DNA of 64,000 nucleotides from Arthrobacter sp042667405 (GCF_042667405.1 NZ_JBHVAL010000010.1:62001-126000); one strand, 5' to 3'; counted from the first letter of the stretch, positions 41,921 to 51,017 are shown. Program-made: numbers and translations. The notes: generated by a model not told the origin, from the letters alone.

Positions 41921-42604
41921 TTAGCGGTTCCGGATCAACGCCACGATCTCCGTGAATCCGAGCCGCTCCGCGTTCTGCAGCGCGGTCCTGCCTTCGGGGT
42001 CACGGATGTCCGGATCAGCCCCGGCCGCGAGCAATTGCCGCACCACGTCCTGTTGGTTCGGGCCGCCGTTGTTGAGGAGGATCGCTTCCTGCATCGCGGT
42101 CCAGCCCAGATTGTTCACGTGGTCCACGGGCACACCGGCGGCAATCAGGATCCGCACCGTGTCCGTGTGCCCGTGCTCGCTGGCCGGGATCAGGGCTGTG
42201 CCGCCGTACCTGTTGATGCTGCGGACATCTGCCCCGGCGTCCAACGTCAGCTGCAGGACCTCGTTGAATCCTTCGGCCCCTGCATAGAGGAACGCGGAAT
42301 CCTGGATGGCGTCTTTCGCGTTCACGTTCCCGCCCGCCGCGATCAGCTCGCGGACCCGGGCGGGATCGTTGGCTTTCGCGGCGAGGATCAGGAGCCGGTC
42401 GGTTTCCATTTGCGCCTCCGGTGACAGTGGGGTTGGGGCCACCACGGCAGGGGACGACGACGCCGGGCCGGGTGTTGCGTCCGAGGCTGCGGTTGAGCTG
42501 GGGGCTTCGGGAGTCGTGGCCGCGCTGGTAGGCGACGTGGCCGCCGTCGAACATCCCGCCAGCAACCCCAGCAACACCACCAAAGCCGCAGTTTTTGTAC
42601 ACAT
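41921..42604 (-). CDS. Ankyrin-repeat lipoprotein
   Basis: This 227-residue protein has a lipoprotein signal peptide ('TAALVVLLGLLAGCSTA', lipid Cys at about 18), a Thr/Ala/Pro-rich stretch to about residue 70, and then four ankyrin repeats ('DPARVRELIAAGGNVNAKD', 'FNEVLQLTLDAGADVRSIN', 'HTDTVRILIAAGVPVDHVN', 'QQDVVRQLLAAGADPDIRD'). It should sit on the outer face of the membrane. ATG 42604 follows TTTTAGGAGCGTT. A 12-bp inverted repeat brackets the ribosome site and start codon. Extracytoplasmic ankyrin proteins are sometimes tied to catalase and haem proteins, and the next gene upstream is haem-binding-like. Confidence 0.87.
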   Translation of the reverse strand: MCTKTAALVVLLGLLAGCSTAATSPTSAATTPEAPSSTAASDATPGPASSSPAVVAPTPLSPEAQMETDRLLILAAKANDPARVRELIAAGGNVNAKDAIQDSAFLYAGAEGFNEVLQLTLDAGADVRSINRYGGTALIPASEHGHTDTVRILIAAGVPVDHVNNLGWTAMQEAILLNNGGPNQQDVVRQLLAAGADPDIRDPEGRTALQNAERLGFTEIVALIRNR

Positions 42605-42650
42605 AACGCTCCTAAAACGCCTTCTAAAGGGCATTATCTGTACAAAAACT
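42590..42650 (-). promoter_or_regulatory. Inverted repeat bracketing the ankyrin gene start
   Basis: AGTTTTTGTACA (42590-42601) and its exact complement TGTACAAAAACT (42639-42650) enclose 37 bp that hold the ribosome site and ATG. In the mRNA a hairpin would present the start in the loop. As DNA it could be a two-half-site operator. One arm encodes residues 2-5. Confidence 0.45.
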
Positions 42651-42666
42651 CCAAGAGGGGGCATGG

Positions 42667-43242
42667 TTACTTCGCCGCTGCCAGGGCGTCGGCTCCGGCG
42701 GTCGCGCAGGCTTCGTCGAGGGCACCGTCAGGAGCGCCGCCGACGCCGATACCCGCTACCGATACTCCGTTCACCTTCAGCGGCACGCCACCGGAGAGGA
42801 AGAGGGTACCGGGGAGGTCGGCAATGGAGGGGCCGTTGCCGTTGATGCGCTTGGCCAGCTCGCTGGTGGGTGCACCGAAGGCCGCTGCGGTGTAGGCCTT
42901 CTGCTTGGCGGCTTCGATGGTGTGCTCGGCAGCGTTGTCGCCGCGGAGGATCGCTTGGACAGTGCCGAAACGGTCAACCAGGGCAACCGTCACGAACGGC
43001 AGCTTGTCAGCCTGGCACTTGGCGAGCGCGGCGTTGACGGCCTTGCTGGACGCGCCAACGGTGATGCGGTTCTGGGCTACGACGTTCTCCGGTGCCGGCT
43101 GGACGTCGGCGGCAACCTTAACGGGAGCAGCAGCCTCGGGGGCAGCCGAGGGGGCAACGGCATTGGCGACGGCCGTGACCCCGCCGGTGAGCAACAGTGC
43201 TCCGGCAGCAGCGGCGGCAAGCATCTTGTTGGGCTTCTTCAT
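42667..43242 (-). CDS. Secreted HbpS/GlcG-like haem-degrading family protein
   Basis: This 191-residue protein has a signal peptide ('KMLAAAAAGALLLTGGVTAVANA', shown here across more than one segment: positively charged start, hydrophobic core, Ala-x-Ala end) and then a DUF336/GlcG domain. Typical parts are 'NAALAKCQADKLPFVTVALVD', 'KAYTAAAFGAPT' and 'VAGIGVGGAPDGALDEACA'. The family includes the extracellular haem-binding HbpS of Streptomyces. ATG 43242 follows CTAGGAGAACCC. Longer frames up to 43356 lack a ribosome site. It precedes the ankyrin gene by 62 bp and may share its transcript. Confidence 0.85.
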   Translation of the reverse strand: MKKPNKMLAAAAAGALLLTGGVTAVANAVAPSAAPEAAAPVKVAADVQPAPENVVAQNRITVGASSKAVNAALAKCQADKLPFVTVALVDRFGTVQAILRGDNAAEHTIEAAKQKAYTAAAFGAPTSELAKRINGNGPSIADLPGTLFLSGGVPLKVNGVSVAGIGVGGAPDGALDEACATAGADALAAAK

Positions 43243-43425
43243 GGGTTCTCCTAGGAAGGCTATTGGGTACAACTCCATGCTTCCGCGGGCCCCAACAATC
43301 CACATCGGCCCAACGCAGTCCCCTGCCTCAGCCTTTCCGCCGTCGGTATCAGCCAAAAGGTGGAGAGACCTGCAGCAGCCCGGGACCTAGCATGGAAAGA
43401 GCGCCATCAACCGAACGGGACATCC

Positions 43426-44595
43426 ATGACACCAGGCACCAGGCCGCCGGCCAACGGCCAGCAGGACGGCCGCATCGATGTGGTGGTGCACCTCGGTTTC
43501 GCGGTGCTCATGGTCGCTTCGGGCGTGCGGTACATCATGCGCCACTCCCCCGCCGACAACCTGTGGACCGTGGCCCTGGCCGCAGCAGTCTGCGCACTCT
43601 ACGCCGTGACGGCCGCTCTTGCACACCCCCGGCACAGGCCCCGGAGGCAACGCCGGAACCAGTGGATTCCATGGATGATCGCCTTGGTGGCGGCATGGTC
43701 TACCCTGGTCATCGTTGCCCCGAGCTTCGCTTGGTGCTCCTTCGCCATCTTCTTCCTGGCGCGCAGGGCTTTCCGCGGCTGGGCGGGCTACGCGGCCAGC
43801 GGCGTGACCGCAGCGGCCACCGCCGTCGGGCTGTTCCGGATGAGCGGCTGGACGGACGTGGCCATGCTGCTCGGCCCCCTGGCCGCCGGTGCCCTCCTCA
43901 CCCTGATCTACGACAAGATCGAGCGCGACCAGGAGCAGCTGGCCGCCACCGAACGGGAAGCGGGCATCGCCACCGAACGCGAGCGCGTCTCCCGGGAAAT
44001 CCACGACACCGTCACCCAGGGCCTCGCCAGCAGCCTGCTCCTCCTGGAGGCCGCGCAGCGTTCGTGGCCCGACGGTTCAGCCCAACGGGACGTAGCCAAG
44101 GCGTCCGAACTGCTGAGACGGAACCTCGCCGACACCCGTAGCCTGGTGCACGAACTTTCCGCGCCCGGCTTGGAATCGGGGCCCCTTCCGGAGGCTTTAC
44201 AGCACGCCGCGCGGCAGTATGTGGACACCATCGACGTCCACGTCACCGGCCAAGCCCGCCCCATCCCCGTCGAGGTCCGCCATGCCTTGCTGCGCGTGAC
44301 CCAGAGCGCAGCCGCCAACATCAAGCTCCACGCGCACGCGGCCCACGCCAGCGTGACACTGGGGTACCTCCCGGAGGCGGTCACCCTGGACGTGTACGAC
44401 GACGGCCGCGGCTTCGATCCCGGAGCGGTACCTTTACCATCGGCAACCGGAGGGTACGGCCTGCGGGCAATGCGGCAGCGGGTGGAACAGCTGGGTGGAG
44501 AATTGTCAGTGGAGAGCTCACCGGGTGAAGGGACGATTATCGCGGCGCAGCTTCCGCTCGGCCCTCGGACCGGGCCGTCAAGGGAGGGCATGTGA
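43426..44595 (+). CDS. Sensor histidine kinase (NarL-type, HisKA_3)
   Basis: This 389-residue membrane kinase has four or five hydrophobic segments (about residues 20-165), and then a HisKA_3 domain with the phospho-accepting H193 in 'ERVSREIHDTVTQGLASS'. A HATPase_c domain follows with the N-box-like 'QSAAANIKLHAHA' and 'DVYDDGRGFDPG' and 'GGYGLRAMRQRVEQLGGEL'. It lacks a large extracytoplasmic sensor, so it probably senses within the membrane. Its stop overlaps the response regulator start, making the two a pair. ATG 43426 is chosen over 43360. The haem-binding HbpS-like gene is divergent. Confidence 0.9.
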   Translation: MTPGTRPPANGQQDGRIDVVVHLGFAVLMVASGVRYIMRHSPADNLWTVALAAAVCALYAVTAALAHPRHRPRRQRRNQWIPWMIALVAAWSTLVIVAPSFAWCSFAIFFLARRAFRGWAGYAASGVTAAATAVGLFRMSGWTDVAMLLGPLAAGALLTLIYDKIERDQEQLAATEREAGIATERERVSREIHDTVTQGLASSLLLLEAAQRSWPDGSAQRDVAKASELLRRNLADTRSLVHELSAPGLESGPLPEALQHAARQYVDTIDVHVTGQARPIPVEVRHALLRVTQSAAANIKLHAHAAHASVTLGYLPEAVTLDVYDDGRGFDPGAVPLPSATGGYGLRAMRQRVEQLGGELSVESSPGEGTIIAAQLPLGPRTGPSREGM

Positions 44596-45218
44596 CCACC
44601 ATTTCGGTGCTGCTTGTGGACGACCACACCGTAGTCCGCAGCGGGCTCAAGGCGCTCCTGGGCACCCAGGCCGACATCGCCGTCGTCGGGGACGTTTCCT
44701 CGGGTGAGGAAGCGCTGGAAGCTGTCCAGGAACATTCGCCCGCCGTGGTGCTGATGGATCTGTCAATGGGCGCCGGGATGGACGGCATCGAGGCCATCAA
44801 AGAGCTGCGGCAACGCAACCCCAAGCAGGCGGTGATCGTCTTCACCACCTACGACTCCGACGCCGACATCGTCCGGGCCGTGGATGCCGGCGCCATGGGC
44901 TACCTGCTCAAGGACGCCGCGCCGGAGGAAATCTTCGCGGCCGTCCGTGGTGCCGTGCAGGGCAAGAGCGTCATGAGCGCCCCGGTGGCCTCGAGGCTGT
45001 TCCAGCACATGCGGAACCCCGACGAAGTGCTCACTCCCCGGGAGGCGGAACTGCTCAGCCTCCTGACCCAGGGACTCAGCAATCGGGACCTCGGCAAACG
45101 GCTATTCATCTCCGAAGCCACCGTCAAGACACACCTGGCCCACATCTACGCCAAGCTCGGGGTGGAGACCCGGGCGGCAGCCATCGCCACAGCCATCCGC
45201 CGGGAGGGGATGCGGTAA
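44592..45218 (+). CDS. Response regulator, NarL/LuxR family
   Basis: This 208-residue protein has a receiver domain with acidic residues D10-D11, the phosphorylated D56 in 'VVLMDLSMG' and the lysine of 'GYLLKDA', followed by a LuxR helix-turn-helix ('LTPREAELLSLLTQGLSNRD', 'ISEATVKTHLAHIYAKLGV'). GTG 44592 overlaps the kinase stop codon (GTGA), so the pair is translationally coupled. Possible targets are the divergent HbpS-like and ankyrin genes and the membrane protein gene downstream. This is inferred from position only. Confidence 0.92.
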   Translation: MTTISVLLVDDHTVVRSGLKALLGTQADIAVVGDVSSGEEALEAVQEHSPAVVLMDLSMGAGMDGIEAIKELRQRNPKQAVIVFTTYDSDADIVRAVDAGAMGYLLKDAAPEEIFAAVRGAVQGKSVMSAPVASRLFQHMRNPDEVLTPREAELLSLLTQGLSNRDLGKRLFISEATVKTHLAHIYAKLGVETRAAAIATAIRREGMR

Positions 45219-45244
45219 CGTCACCCGTTGGTTACGCTGACCGT

Positions 45245-45811
45245 ATGTCGGACACAACGGGTCGCAGAATGTTCACTACTCCAGGGACGGCTTTGTTGGT
45301 CCGCGGGGTCCTCGCCATACTTTTTGGGCTCTTGGTGCTGGTGTTGCCAAATGCCGCGGTCTTCGCCGTGGTGGTGGTGTTCGGATTCTTCGCGATCATC
45401 GACGGCGTCACCAGCGTGGCCCACTATTTTTACGATCCAGCCGGCCGCTCCGTTTGGAGCCTGGTGGGCGGATTTGTCTCCATCGCGGCAGGCATCCTGG
45501 CCATCGCTTGGCCCGGTATTACCGCCGCCGCGATCGGCATCCTCATCGGCTTGTGGGCCCTGATGCTGGGAATCTCCCAGATCATCCTCGCGCTGGCCGC
45601 ACGCAGCTTCATCCGCAGCTGGGGCCTGTGGCTGCTCACCGGCCTGATCACCACGGTTTTCGGGATCGTCGTCCTGGTCAACCCCGGTATTGGGCTGCTG
45701 GGCCTCACCGGAATGCTGGCGGTCTTTGCCATCGTGACAGGGCTGCTGCTCATCGCCTCCGGCATCGGGCTGCGCAAGCTGGCCTCCACCCGGACGTTGT
45801 ACGGACACTAG
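45245..45811 (+). CDS. DUF308 / HdeD-like membrane protein
   Basis: This 188-residue integral membrane protein has six hydrophobic helices in three similar pairs, the layout of the HdeD/DUF308 family ('LLVRGVLAILFGLLVLVLP', 'SLVGGFVSIAAGILAIAWPG', 'GLWLLTGLITTVFGIVVLVN'). E. coli HdeD is linked to acid resistance. Here the role is unknown. It starts 26 bp after the response regulator, so it may be in its operon or under its control. Confidence 0.87.
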   Translation: MSDTTGRRMFTTPGTALLVRGVLAILFGLLVLVLPNAAVFAVVVVFGFFAIIDGVTSVAHYFYDPAGRSVWSLVGGFVSIAAGILAIAWPGITAAAIGILIGLWALMLGISQIILALAARSFIRSWGLWLLTGLITTVFGIVVLVNPGIGLLGLTGMLAVFAIVTGLLLIASGIGLRKLASTRTLYGH

Positions 45812-45922
45812 GTCCGGGCGCTGGCTGCCCGGCGCGGGCACGCTGCCCGCCCGGTGCCGGCCCTCTGCCGGCCCGGTAAAAAGCCGTAGGGGGATGCGCT
45901 CAGCGCCAAGTTCGGTAAGTTA

Positions 45923-46735
45923 GTGGCTGTGAAGATAGCTACCTGGAATGTGAACTCCCTCCGTGCCCGAGCCGACCGTGTGGAAGCTTGGCTTGAGCGC
46001 AGCGACTGCGACGTCCTGGCCATCCAGGAGACCAAGTGCAAGGACGAGAACTTCCCGTGGGAACTGTTTGAGCGCATGGGGTACGAGGTAGCGCACTTTG
46101 GCGTGAACCAGTGGAACGGCGTGGCCATCGCCTCCCGCGTGGGACTGGAAGACGTTGAACGCACCTTCGTTGACCAGCCTGCTTTCGGCAAGGCCGGCAA
46201 GGATCCGGCCCAGGAAGCCCGTGCCATCGCTGCAACCTGCGGCGGAATCCGTGTGTGGAGCCTCTACGTTCCCAACGGCCGCTCCCTGGACGACGAACAC
46301 ATGCCGTACAAGATCAAGTGGCTCGAAGTCCTCCGCGGACAAGCGGCCGAATGGGTCCAGGCCGACCCCAACGCCCAGATCGCGCTCATGGGTGACTGGA
46401 ACATCGCCCCCTTCGACGACGACGTCTGGGACATCGAACTCTTCCGTAACAACAACTACACCCACGTCAGCGAACCCGAGCGGGCAGCGTTCCATGCGTT
46501 CGAGACCGCCGGATTCACCGACGTCGTGCGTCCTTACACGCCGGGTCCCGGCGTTTACACGTACTGGGACTACACGCAGCTGCGCTTCCCCAAGAAGGAA
46601 GGCATGCGAATCGACTTCTGCCTCGCATCGGCCCCGCTCGCTGCAAGGGTCACGGGCGCGTCGATTGACCGTGAGGAGCGTAAAGGCAAGGGCGCATCCG
46701 ATCACGCTCCAGTGATTGTGGAGCTCGCAGACTAA
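45923..46735 (+). CDS. xth: Exodeoxyribonuclease III
   Basis: This enzyme of about 270 residues belongs to the endonuclease/exonuclease/phosphatase family and repairs abasic sites. Metal and catalytic residues are visible in 'KIATWNVNSLRAR' (Asn), 'LAIQETKCKDENF' (Glu), 'ALMGDWNIAPFDDD' (Asp/Asn) and 'ASDHAPVIVEL' (Asp-His). GTG 45923 or GTG 45929 (giving 'MKIATWN') could be the start, and neither has a strong ribosome site. A single gene followed by a hypothetical gene 36 bp downstream. Confidence 0.93.
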   Translation: MAVKIATWNVNSLRARADRVEAWLERSDCDVLAIQETKCKDENFPWELFERMGYEVAHFGVNQWNGVAIASRVGLEDVERTFVDQPAFGKAGKDPAQEARAIAATCGGIRVWSLYVPNGRSLDDEHMPYKIKWLEVLRGQAAEWVQADPNAQIALMGDWNIAPFDDDVWDIELFRNNNYTHVSEPERAAFHAFETAGFTDVVRPYTPGPGVYTYWDYTQLRFPKKEGMRIDFCLASAPLAARVTGASIDREERKGKGASDHAPVIVELAD

Positions 46736-46771
46736 GCACCACTGACTCGTAATGAAAGGGGCTGGCCGGAC

Positions 46772-47656
46772 ATGAGTGGAAAGCTGTACAGGGGTCAGGC
46801 CGGCCTGCCTTTTTCTTCGTCGCTTCGCGTGTACGAACCCCTCGAGGCGTTCCCTCCCGAGCAGCAGCGCCAGCTCGTGGCGGAGGGCAGCAAGGCAGGT
46901 TCCCGGGCCGCCGTCGAAAATGCGGAGCTACAGGCCTCGCTGGGACGCATCACGCGCTCCGGAGGCGATCCCTTCCCCACCGGCCGCACGGACCTGGTCA
47001 GGATGACGCGCGTCCCGATTGGGCGGCACGCCGCGCCGGCCACTGAAGAGGACGACGCCGGGCGGGTACTTTACTGCCCCAGCCAACTGGTGATTCGGGC
47101 CGGCTTGGCAGCCAACGCACTCATGGACGGGGTCCACAGCCCGCTGGCTGATCTGCTCATCCCCGTCTCGCAGCGGGACAAGCACCAGATGCGGATCGAC
47201 CGGATCAATGCCCGGGAAGATGCCAAACGCGTCCACACGCGGGCCTCCACCTGGGGAATCCCGTTCAGCTGGTTCTCGCTTTTTGCCGAGTCGGACCGCA
47301 AGGACGTAGTGGAATCCGAGGGGCGGATCCTGACCGTGCGGGTGTGGACGCCGCTGACCGAGGCCTTGGAACGGGCGCGGTTTTCCGTAGCCCACCTTGC
47401 GCTTGCAGCCCCGGACCTGGACATGCTTGACGATCTGACGCAGCTCACCGAATGGCTCGAGCTGTTCCACGCGCAGTCCATGGTGGAGCTGGATTACGGC
47501 GCCGTGGCGGACAAGGTGTACCCCGACGATTCCCCCATGGATGTCCGCCTGGGCATCGAATGCCTGGCCGAGGGCGACATGACCGGCGCGGCTGCGGCCT
47601 ACAGGCGGCTTGCCTCCCGCTGGATTCCCATCCGGCAGTTGGCGCGCGCTTCCTAG
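46772..47656 (+). CDS. Conserved-looking actinobacterial hypothetical protein
   Basis: This 294-residue soluble protein has no recognised catalytic motif. It contains a long basic-helical middle ('SQRDKHQMRIDRINAREDAK'), 'STWGIPFSWFSLFAESDRKD' and a helical C-terminus ending in an 'AAYRRLASRW' TPR-like turn. No signal peptide or membrane helix was seen. The ribosome site AAAGGGGCTGGCC and regular codon use make it a real gene. It follows xth on the same strand and its last bases overlap the convergent lacI-type gene by 4 bp. Confidence 0.75.
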   Translation: MSGKLYRGQAGLPFSSSLRVYEPLEAFPPEQQRQLVAEGSKAGSRAAVENAELQASLGRITRSGGDPFPTGRTDLVRMTRVPIGRHAAPATEEDDAGRVLYCPSQLVIRAGLAANALMDGVHSPLADLLIPVSQRDKHQMRIDRINAREDAKRVHTRASTWGIPFSWFSLFAESDRKDVVESEGRILTVRVWTPLTEALERARFSVAHLALAAPDLDMLDDLTQLTEWLELFHAQSMVELDYGAVADKVYPDDSPMDVRLGIECLAEGDMTGAAAAYRRLASRWIPIRQLARAS

Positions 47657-48711
47657 TTTGAACTGTAGGGTGGGGCCGTTGTCTCGCGGATGATCAGATG
47701 GTGGGGCGCGACCTCCGAGTGCACGGCGCCGGGGTTGCCGTCGAGCTCGTCCAGCAGCATCCGGGTAGCCAGCTCCGCCTGGTTGTCGGGGCGCTGGCCA
47801 ACAGTGGTCAGGCCGAGCGAGGACGAAAAATCGTGATCGTCAATGCCGATGACGGAGAGGTCCTCGGGCACCCTGACCCCGTGTCGACCGGCCTCAAAAA
47901 TCACGCCCATGGCCATCTCATCGGACGAGCAGAAAATTGCCGTCGGTTTTCGGCCGGGTTGGCTCCAGAGCCGGTTGAAGGCCTGTTGCCCGCTGGCCAC
48001 GGTGAAATCGCCCCATTGGTCCCATTCGGGGCGGACTTCCAAGCCAGCGTCCGACATGACCTCCTGGAAGGCGCGGATACGCACGCGGGGAACGTCGAAG
48101 TTAAGGTCCGTTTCGTCGTCGCCATGAAGCAAGGCGATGTCTTTGTGTCCCAAATCCAGCAGGTGTTTCACGGCGGTGGACGCGGCGTCGTAGTCGTTGA
48201 TGCCAATGTAGGCGCAATCCTCGACATGGCCGCCCACCACCACCAAGGGAATATCGATCTTGTGGAGGTGCTCCAATTCATCCTCGGTCAAGGACATGCA
48301 GAGCACCAGCAGGGCGTCAATCTGCTTGTAGACCATGGTGGAGCTGAAAAGCCGCTCGCGGTTGCTTCCGTGTCCGCCGAGGTTGAACAAAGAGAGGTTG
48401 TATTTCCTTGAATGCAGCTCCCGGTCAGCACCTTCAATGGCTTTGGAGAAAAACCATCGGCTGACGAAGGGAGCAAGGACGCCAATGGTGCGGGTGCGGC
48501 CCGTCGCCAGCCCCGAGGCCGACGACGACGCCACATAACCCAGCTCACCGGCGACCCTGAGGATCTTTTCCCGCGTTGCCGGAGAAACCCGAGGCAAGCC
48601 ACGCACGGCACGCGAGACGGTCGCCGTCGAGACGCCGGCCGCCATGGCAACGTCCTCGATGCTGACGCCGGCATGGCCGCCGCGTTGGGACCGCTCGTTC
48701 GTCTTTGCCAC
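47653..48711 (-). CDS. LacI family transcriptional regulator
   Basis: This 352-residue repressor has a helix-turn-helix with hinge ('SIEDVAMAAGVSTATVSRAV', residues 17-36) and a sugar-binding periplasmic-type domain ('TIGVLAPFVSRWFFSKAIEG', 'YIGINDYDAASTAVKHLLDL', 'FCSSDEMAMGVIFEAGRHGV', 'VIGIDDHDFSSSLGLTTV'). The adjacent ABC importer genes share its orientation, and a LacI-type operator lies in front of the binding-protein gene at 52485-52498. It probably represses that importer until the sugar is present. Confidence 0.9.
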   Translation of the reverse strand: MAKTNERSQRGGHAGVSIEDVAMAAGVSTATVSRAVRGLPRVSPATREKILRVAGELGYVASSSASGLATGRTRTIGVLAPFVSRWFFSKAIEGADRELHSRKYNLSLFNLGGHGSNRERLFSSTMVYKQIDALLVLCMSLTEDELEHLHKIDIPLVVVGGHVEDCAYIGINDYDAASTAVKHLLDLGHKDIALLHGDDETDLNFDVPRVRIRAFQEVMSDAGLEVRPEWDQWGDFTVASGQQAFNRLWSQPGRKPTAIFCSSDEMAMGVIFEAGRHGVRVPEDLSVIGIDDHDFSSSLGLTTVGQRPDNQAELATRMLLDELDGNPGAVHSEVAPHHLIIRETTAPPYSSN

Positions 48712-48845
48712 TGAAGCCCCCTTTTTGGTGCATGCCGAAAGCCGAGGGCTCGTTCCCGGACGGCACCTTACAGCCTATTCCGCTTGCCTGCCGATCGCCG
48801 ACTTCGTGTAGCTTGTTTCGACGTCGGTCAGGTATTGGTCTTCTC

Positions 48846-49115
48846 CTAACCAAGCCGCCGCGTGGTGCGCTGAGGCAATTTGCTGCGTAGACGGAGCATT
48901 CCCCAGAGGGCCAACACCACGGCCAGAAGGCCTAAAGCCCAGCCCCAGGCCGACTGTCCCGTGAGTTCCATCGAGACGGTGGCTATCAGGAGCACGACGC
49001 CCCAGAAAGCCAGGAACCCAATGATGATGTCGAAGTCCTCCGCGGAACGCACCCGTTTGTTACCGGCATCGGGTTTCGCCGGTGACGCCCGCCGTCGATC
49101 ACCGTAGCTTGTCAC
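48846..49115 (-). CDS. Small membrane protein coupled to the sugar permease
   Basis: This 89-residue protein has two transmembrane helices ('IIGFLAFWGVVLLIATVSM', 'WALGLLAVVLALWGMLRL') and basic ends. Its GTG start (49115) overlaps the permease stop (49112-49114), so it is translated as the last gene of the importer operon. Small membrane proteins in this position are seen in actinobacterial sugar operons. No function is known to me. Confidence 0.7.
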   Translation of the reverse strand: MTSYGDRRRASPAKPDAGNKRVRSAEDFDIIIGFLAFWGVVLLIATVSMELTGQSAWGWALGLLAVVLALWGMLRLRSKLPQRTTRRLG

Positions 49116-49996
49116 TTGACGGCTCCTGCCGTAAGGCCGGCAACAATCTTGCGCTGGAAGATCAATACCAGTACCACCAGAGGAATGGTGACCACGGTAC
49201 CCGCGGCCATAACGGCCGTGTACGGTTCCTGGTGAGGCTGTGCACCGGCGAAGTAAGCGATGGCTACAGTGACTGTTTTGGTTGCATCATTCGACAACTG
49301 GCTGGCGATAAGGAACTCATTCCAGGAGGCAATGAAGGCCAGGATTGCCGTGGTGAACGTTGCCGGCGCTGCCAACGGAAGAATCACTTTCCGGAAGGCC
49401 TGTCCCTGCGTGCAGCCGTCAATCCTTGCCGCTTCCTCGAGCTCCCACGGCATCTCGCGGAAGAACGAGGTCAGCGTGTACACCGTGAGCGGAAGAACGA
49501 AGGAGATGTTGGGGATGATCAGCGCTTGGTAGGTACCGAACCAACCGATGTTGGTGAACAGCTGGAACAGCGGGGTTACCAAGGCCACGCCCGGGAACAT
49601 TGAAGCGCCCAGGATGAAGCCGAGGACCACGAACTTGAACCGGAAGTTCAGCCGGGCCAACGCGTAGGCGGCGAACACGCCAACCAGGAGCGCCACCACT
49701 GTGGTGACAGCGCCAACGATGAGGCTGTTCAACAGGTTTCTGCCGAAGTGGTTGCCCAGGCTCTCGTCGAACACCGTGGCAAAGTTGTCCCACGTGAAGT
49801 GGGTAAAGAACGGCGTGGTGTCGAACGTGTATCCGACCTCGCGGAAGGCCGTGACAACCATCCAGTAGAAGGGGGCCAAGCACCAGATGAGGATGATTAC
49901 GGCACTGATGTAAGTGCGCAGTGACCCCCAGTTGAAAGCGCGCTTGGGCCGGTCCACCGGGGCGGCGGATGTCTTGGAAGCTGTGGCTATGCTCAT
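49112..49996 (-). CDS. ABC sugar transporter permease (MalG type)
   Basis: This 294-residue membrane protein has six predicted helices and the EAA loop that contacts the ATPase, 'RIDGCTQGQAFRKVILPLAA'. The MalG-like C-terminus is present ('FQRKIVAGLTAGAVK'). The start is ATG 49996, one base after the upstream permease stop. The 26-residue longer frame is a shadow. With the MalF-type partner and the binding protein it forms an oligosaccharide importer. No ATPase gene is in the operon, so a shared MsiK-like ATPase encoded elsewhere is likely. Confidence 0.9.
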   Translation of the reverse strand: MSIATASKTSAAPVDRPKRAFNWGSLRTYISAVIILIWCLAPFYWMVVTAFREVGYTFDTTPFFTHFTWDNFATVFDESLGNHFGRNLLNSLIVGAVTTVVALLVGVFAAYALARLNFRFKFVVLGFILGASMFPGVALVTPLFQLFTNIGWFGTYQALIIPNISFVLPLTVYTLTSFFREMPWELEEAARIDGCTQGQAFRKVILPLAAPATFTTAILAFIASWNEFLIASQLSNDATKTVTVAIAYFAGAQPHQEPYTAVMAAGTVVTIPLVVLVLIFQRKIVAGLTAGAVK

Positions 49997-49997
49997 C

Positions 49998-51017
49998 TCA
50001 CTTGGCCTTTCCGGACGTTGTGGCTGCGTCCACGGCATTGGCCCCGAGGAAGCGGACGAAGATAAAGGCCACAAGGAAGATCACAAGGAATGTAATGGTC
50101 GATAGCGCCGCCGCTGTATTGAACCCTTGTCTGATTTGTTGGACAACCAGGATGGACAGCGTGGTGGTGCCGTTGGCGCCCTGGGTCATGATGGCGGGAA
50201 GGTCGTACATACGCAGTGCGTCCAGGACCCGGAACAGGATGGCCACCATCAGTGCGGGCTTGACCAGCGGAAGTGTGATCAAGCGGAAGCGCTGCCAGGT
50301 GGACGCGCCGTCAACTTTGGCTGCTTCGTAAACTTCATCGGGAATCAGTTGCAGGCCGGCCAGGATCAGAAGCGCCATGAAGGGTGTCGTCTTCCAAACG
50401 TCGGCAATGATGATGGCCCACTTGGCAGGCCATTCCGAACCAGTCCAGAGGATCTGGGTTCCGAACAGCTTGTTGGCGATGCCTTCGAAAGCGAAGATGA
50501 AGAACCAGAGTTTGGCGGTGACCGCCGTCGGGATGGCCCACGGCACCAGGACGGCTGCGCGGATCAGGCTGCGGCCACGGAATGCACGGGCCATGATGAT
50601 TGCCATCCAGAAGCCAAGGATGGTCTCAAAAGCGACCGTGACTGCCGTGAAGAAGAACGTTGTTCCCATGGAGTCCCAGAACTGGGCTCCGAGTGTTCCC
50701 GGAGGGCAGGCAACAGATCCGCCGCCGGGGGCCGTGCATTGCTGCAGCAGCCAGTGGGTGTAGTTTTCGAATCCGGCCGGGCCACCCTCAGAGAAGAAGC
50801 CGGTTGCGGGGTCGAGGCCTGAGTCCTTCTGGAAGGACATGATGATTGCATTGAGCACCGGGTAGATGATCACGATGGCCAGAAGGATCAGCGACGGCGC
50901 CAGAAGGGTGTAAGCCCAGCGTCCTTGCGTGAGTTGCTTCCGGTCGGCGCTTTCACGGCTGGGCATCGTGTGCTTGGAAGCCGCCGCCGCGTCTGGTTTT
51001 TGTAGTTCTGTTGACAT
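49998..51017 (-). CDS. ABC sugar transporter permease (MalF type)
   Basis: This 339-residue membrane protein has six helices and a longer periplasmic loop after the first helix ('GGPAGFENYTHWLLQQCTAP', with two cysteines that could pair). The EAA loop is 'KVDGASTWQRFRLITLPLVK'. The N-terminus is a 35-residue hydrophilic cytoplasmic tail. It lies 87 bp downstream of the binding-protein gene and one base before the MalG-type gene. The substrate is probably an oligosaccharide, chosen by the binding protein. Confidence 0.9.
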   Translation of the reverse strand: MSTELQKPDAAAASKHTMPSRESADRKQLTQGRWAYTLLAPSLILLAIVIIYPVLNAIIMSFQKDSGLDPATGFFSEGGPAGFENYTHWLLQQCTAPGGGSVACPPGTLGAQFWDSMGTTFFFTAVTVAFETILGFWMAIIMARAFRGRSLIRAAVLVPWAIPTAVTAKLWFFIFAFEGIANKLFGTQILWTGSEWPAKWAIIIADVWKTTPFMALLILAGLQLIPDEVYEAAKVDGASTWQRFRLITLPLVKPALMVAILFRVLDALRMYDLPAIMTQGANGTTTLSILVVQQIRQGFNTAAALSTITFLVIFLVAFIFVRFLGANAVDAATTSGKAK

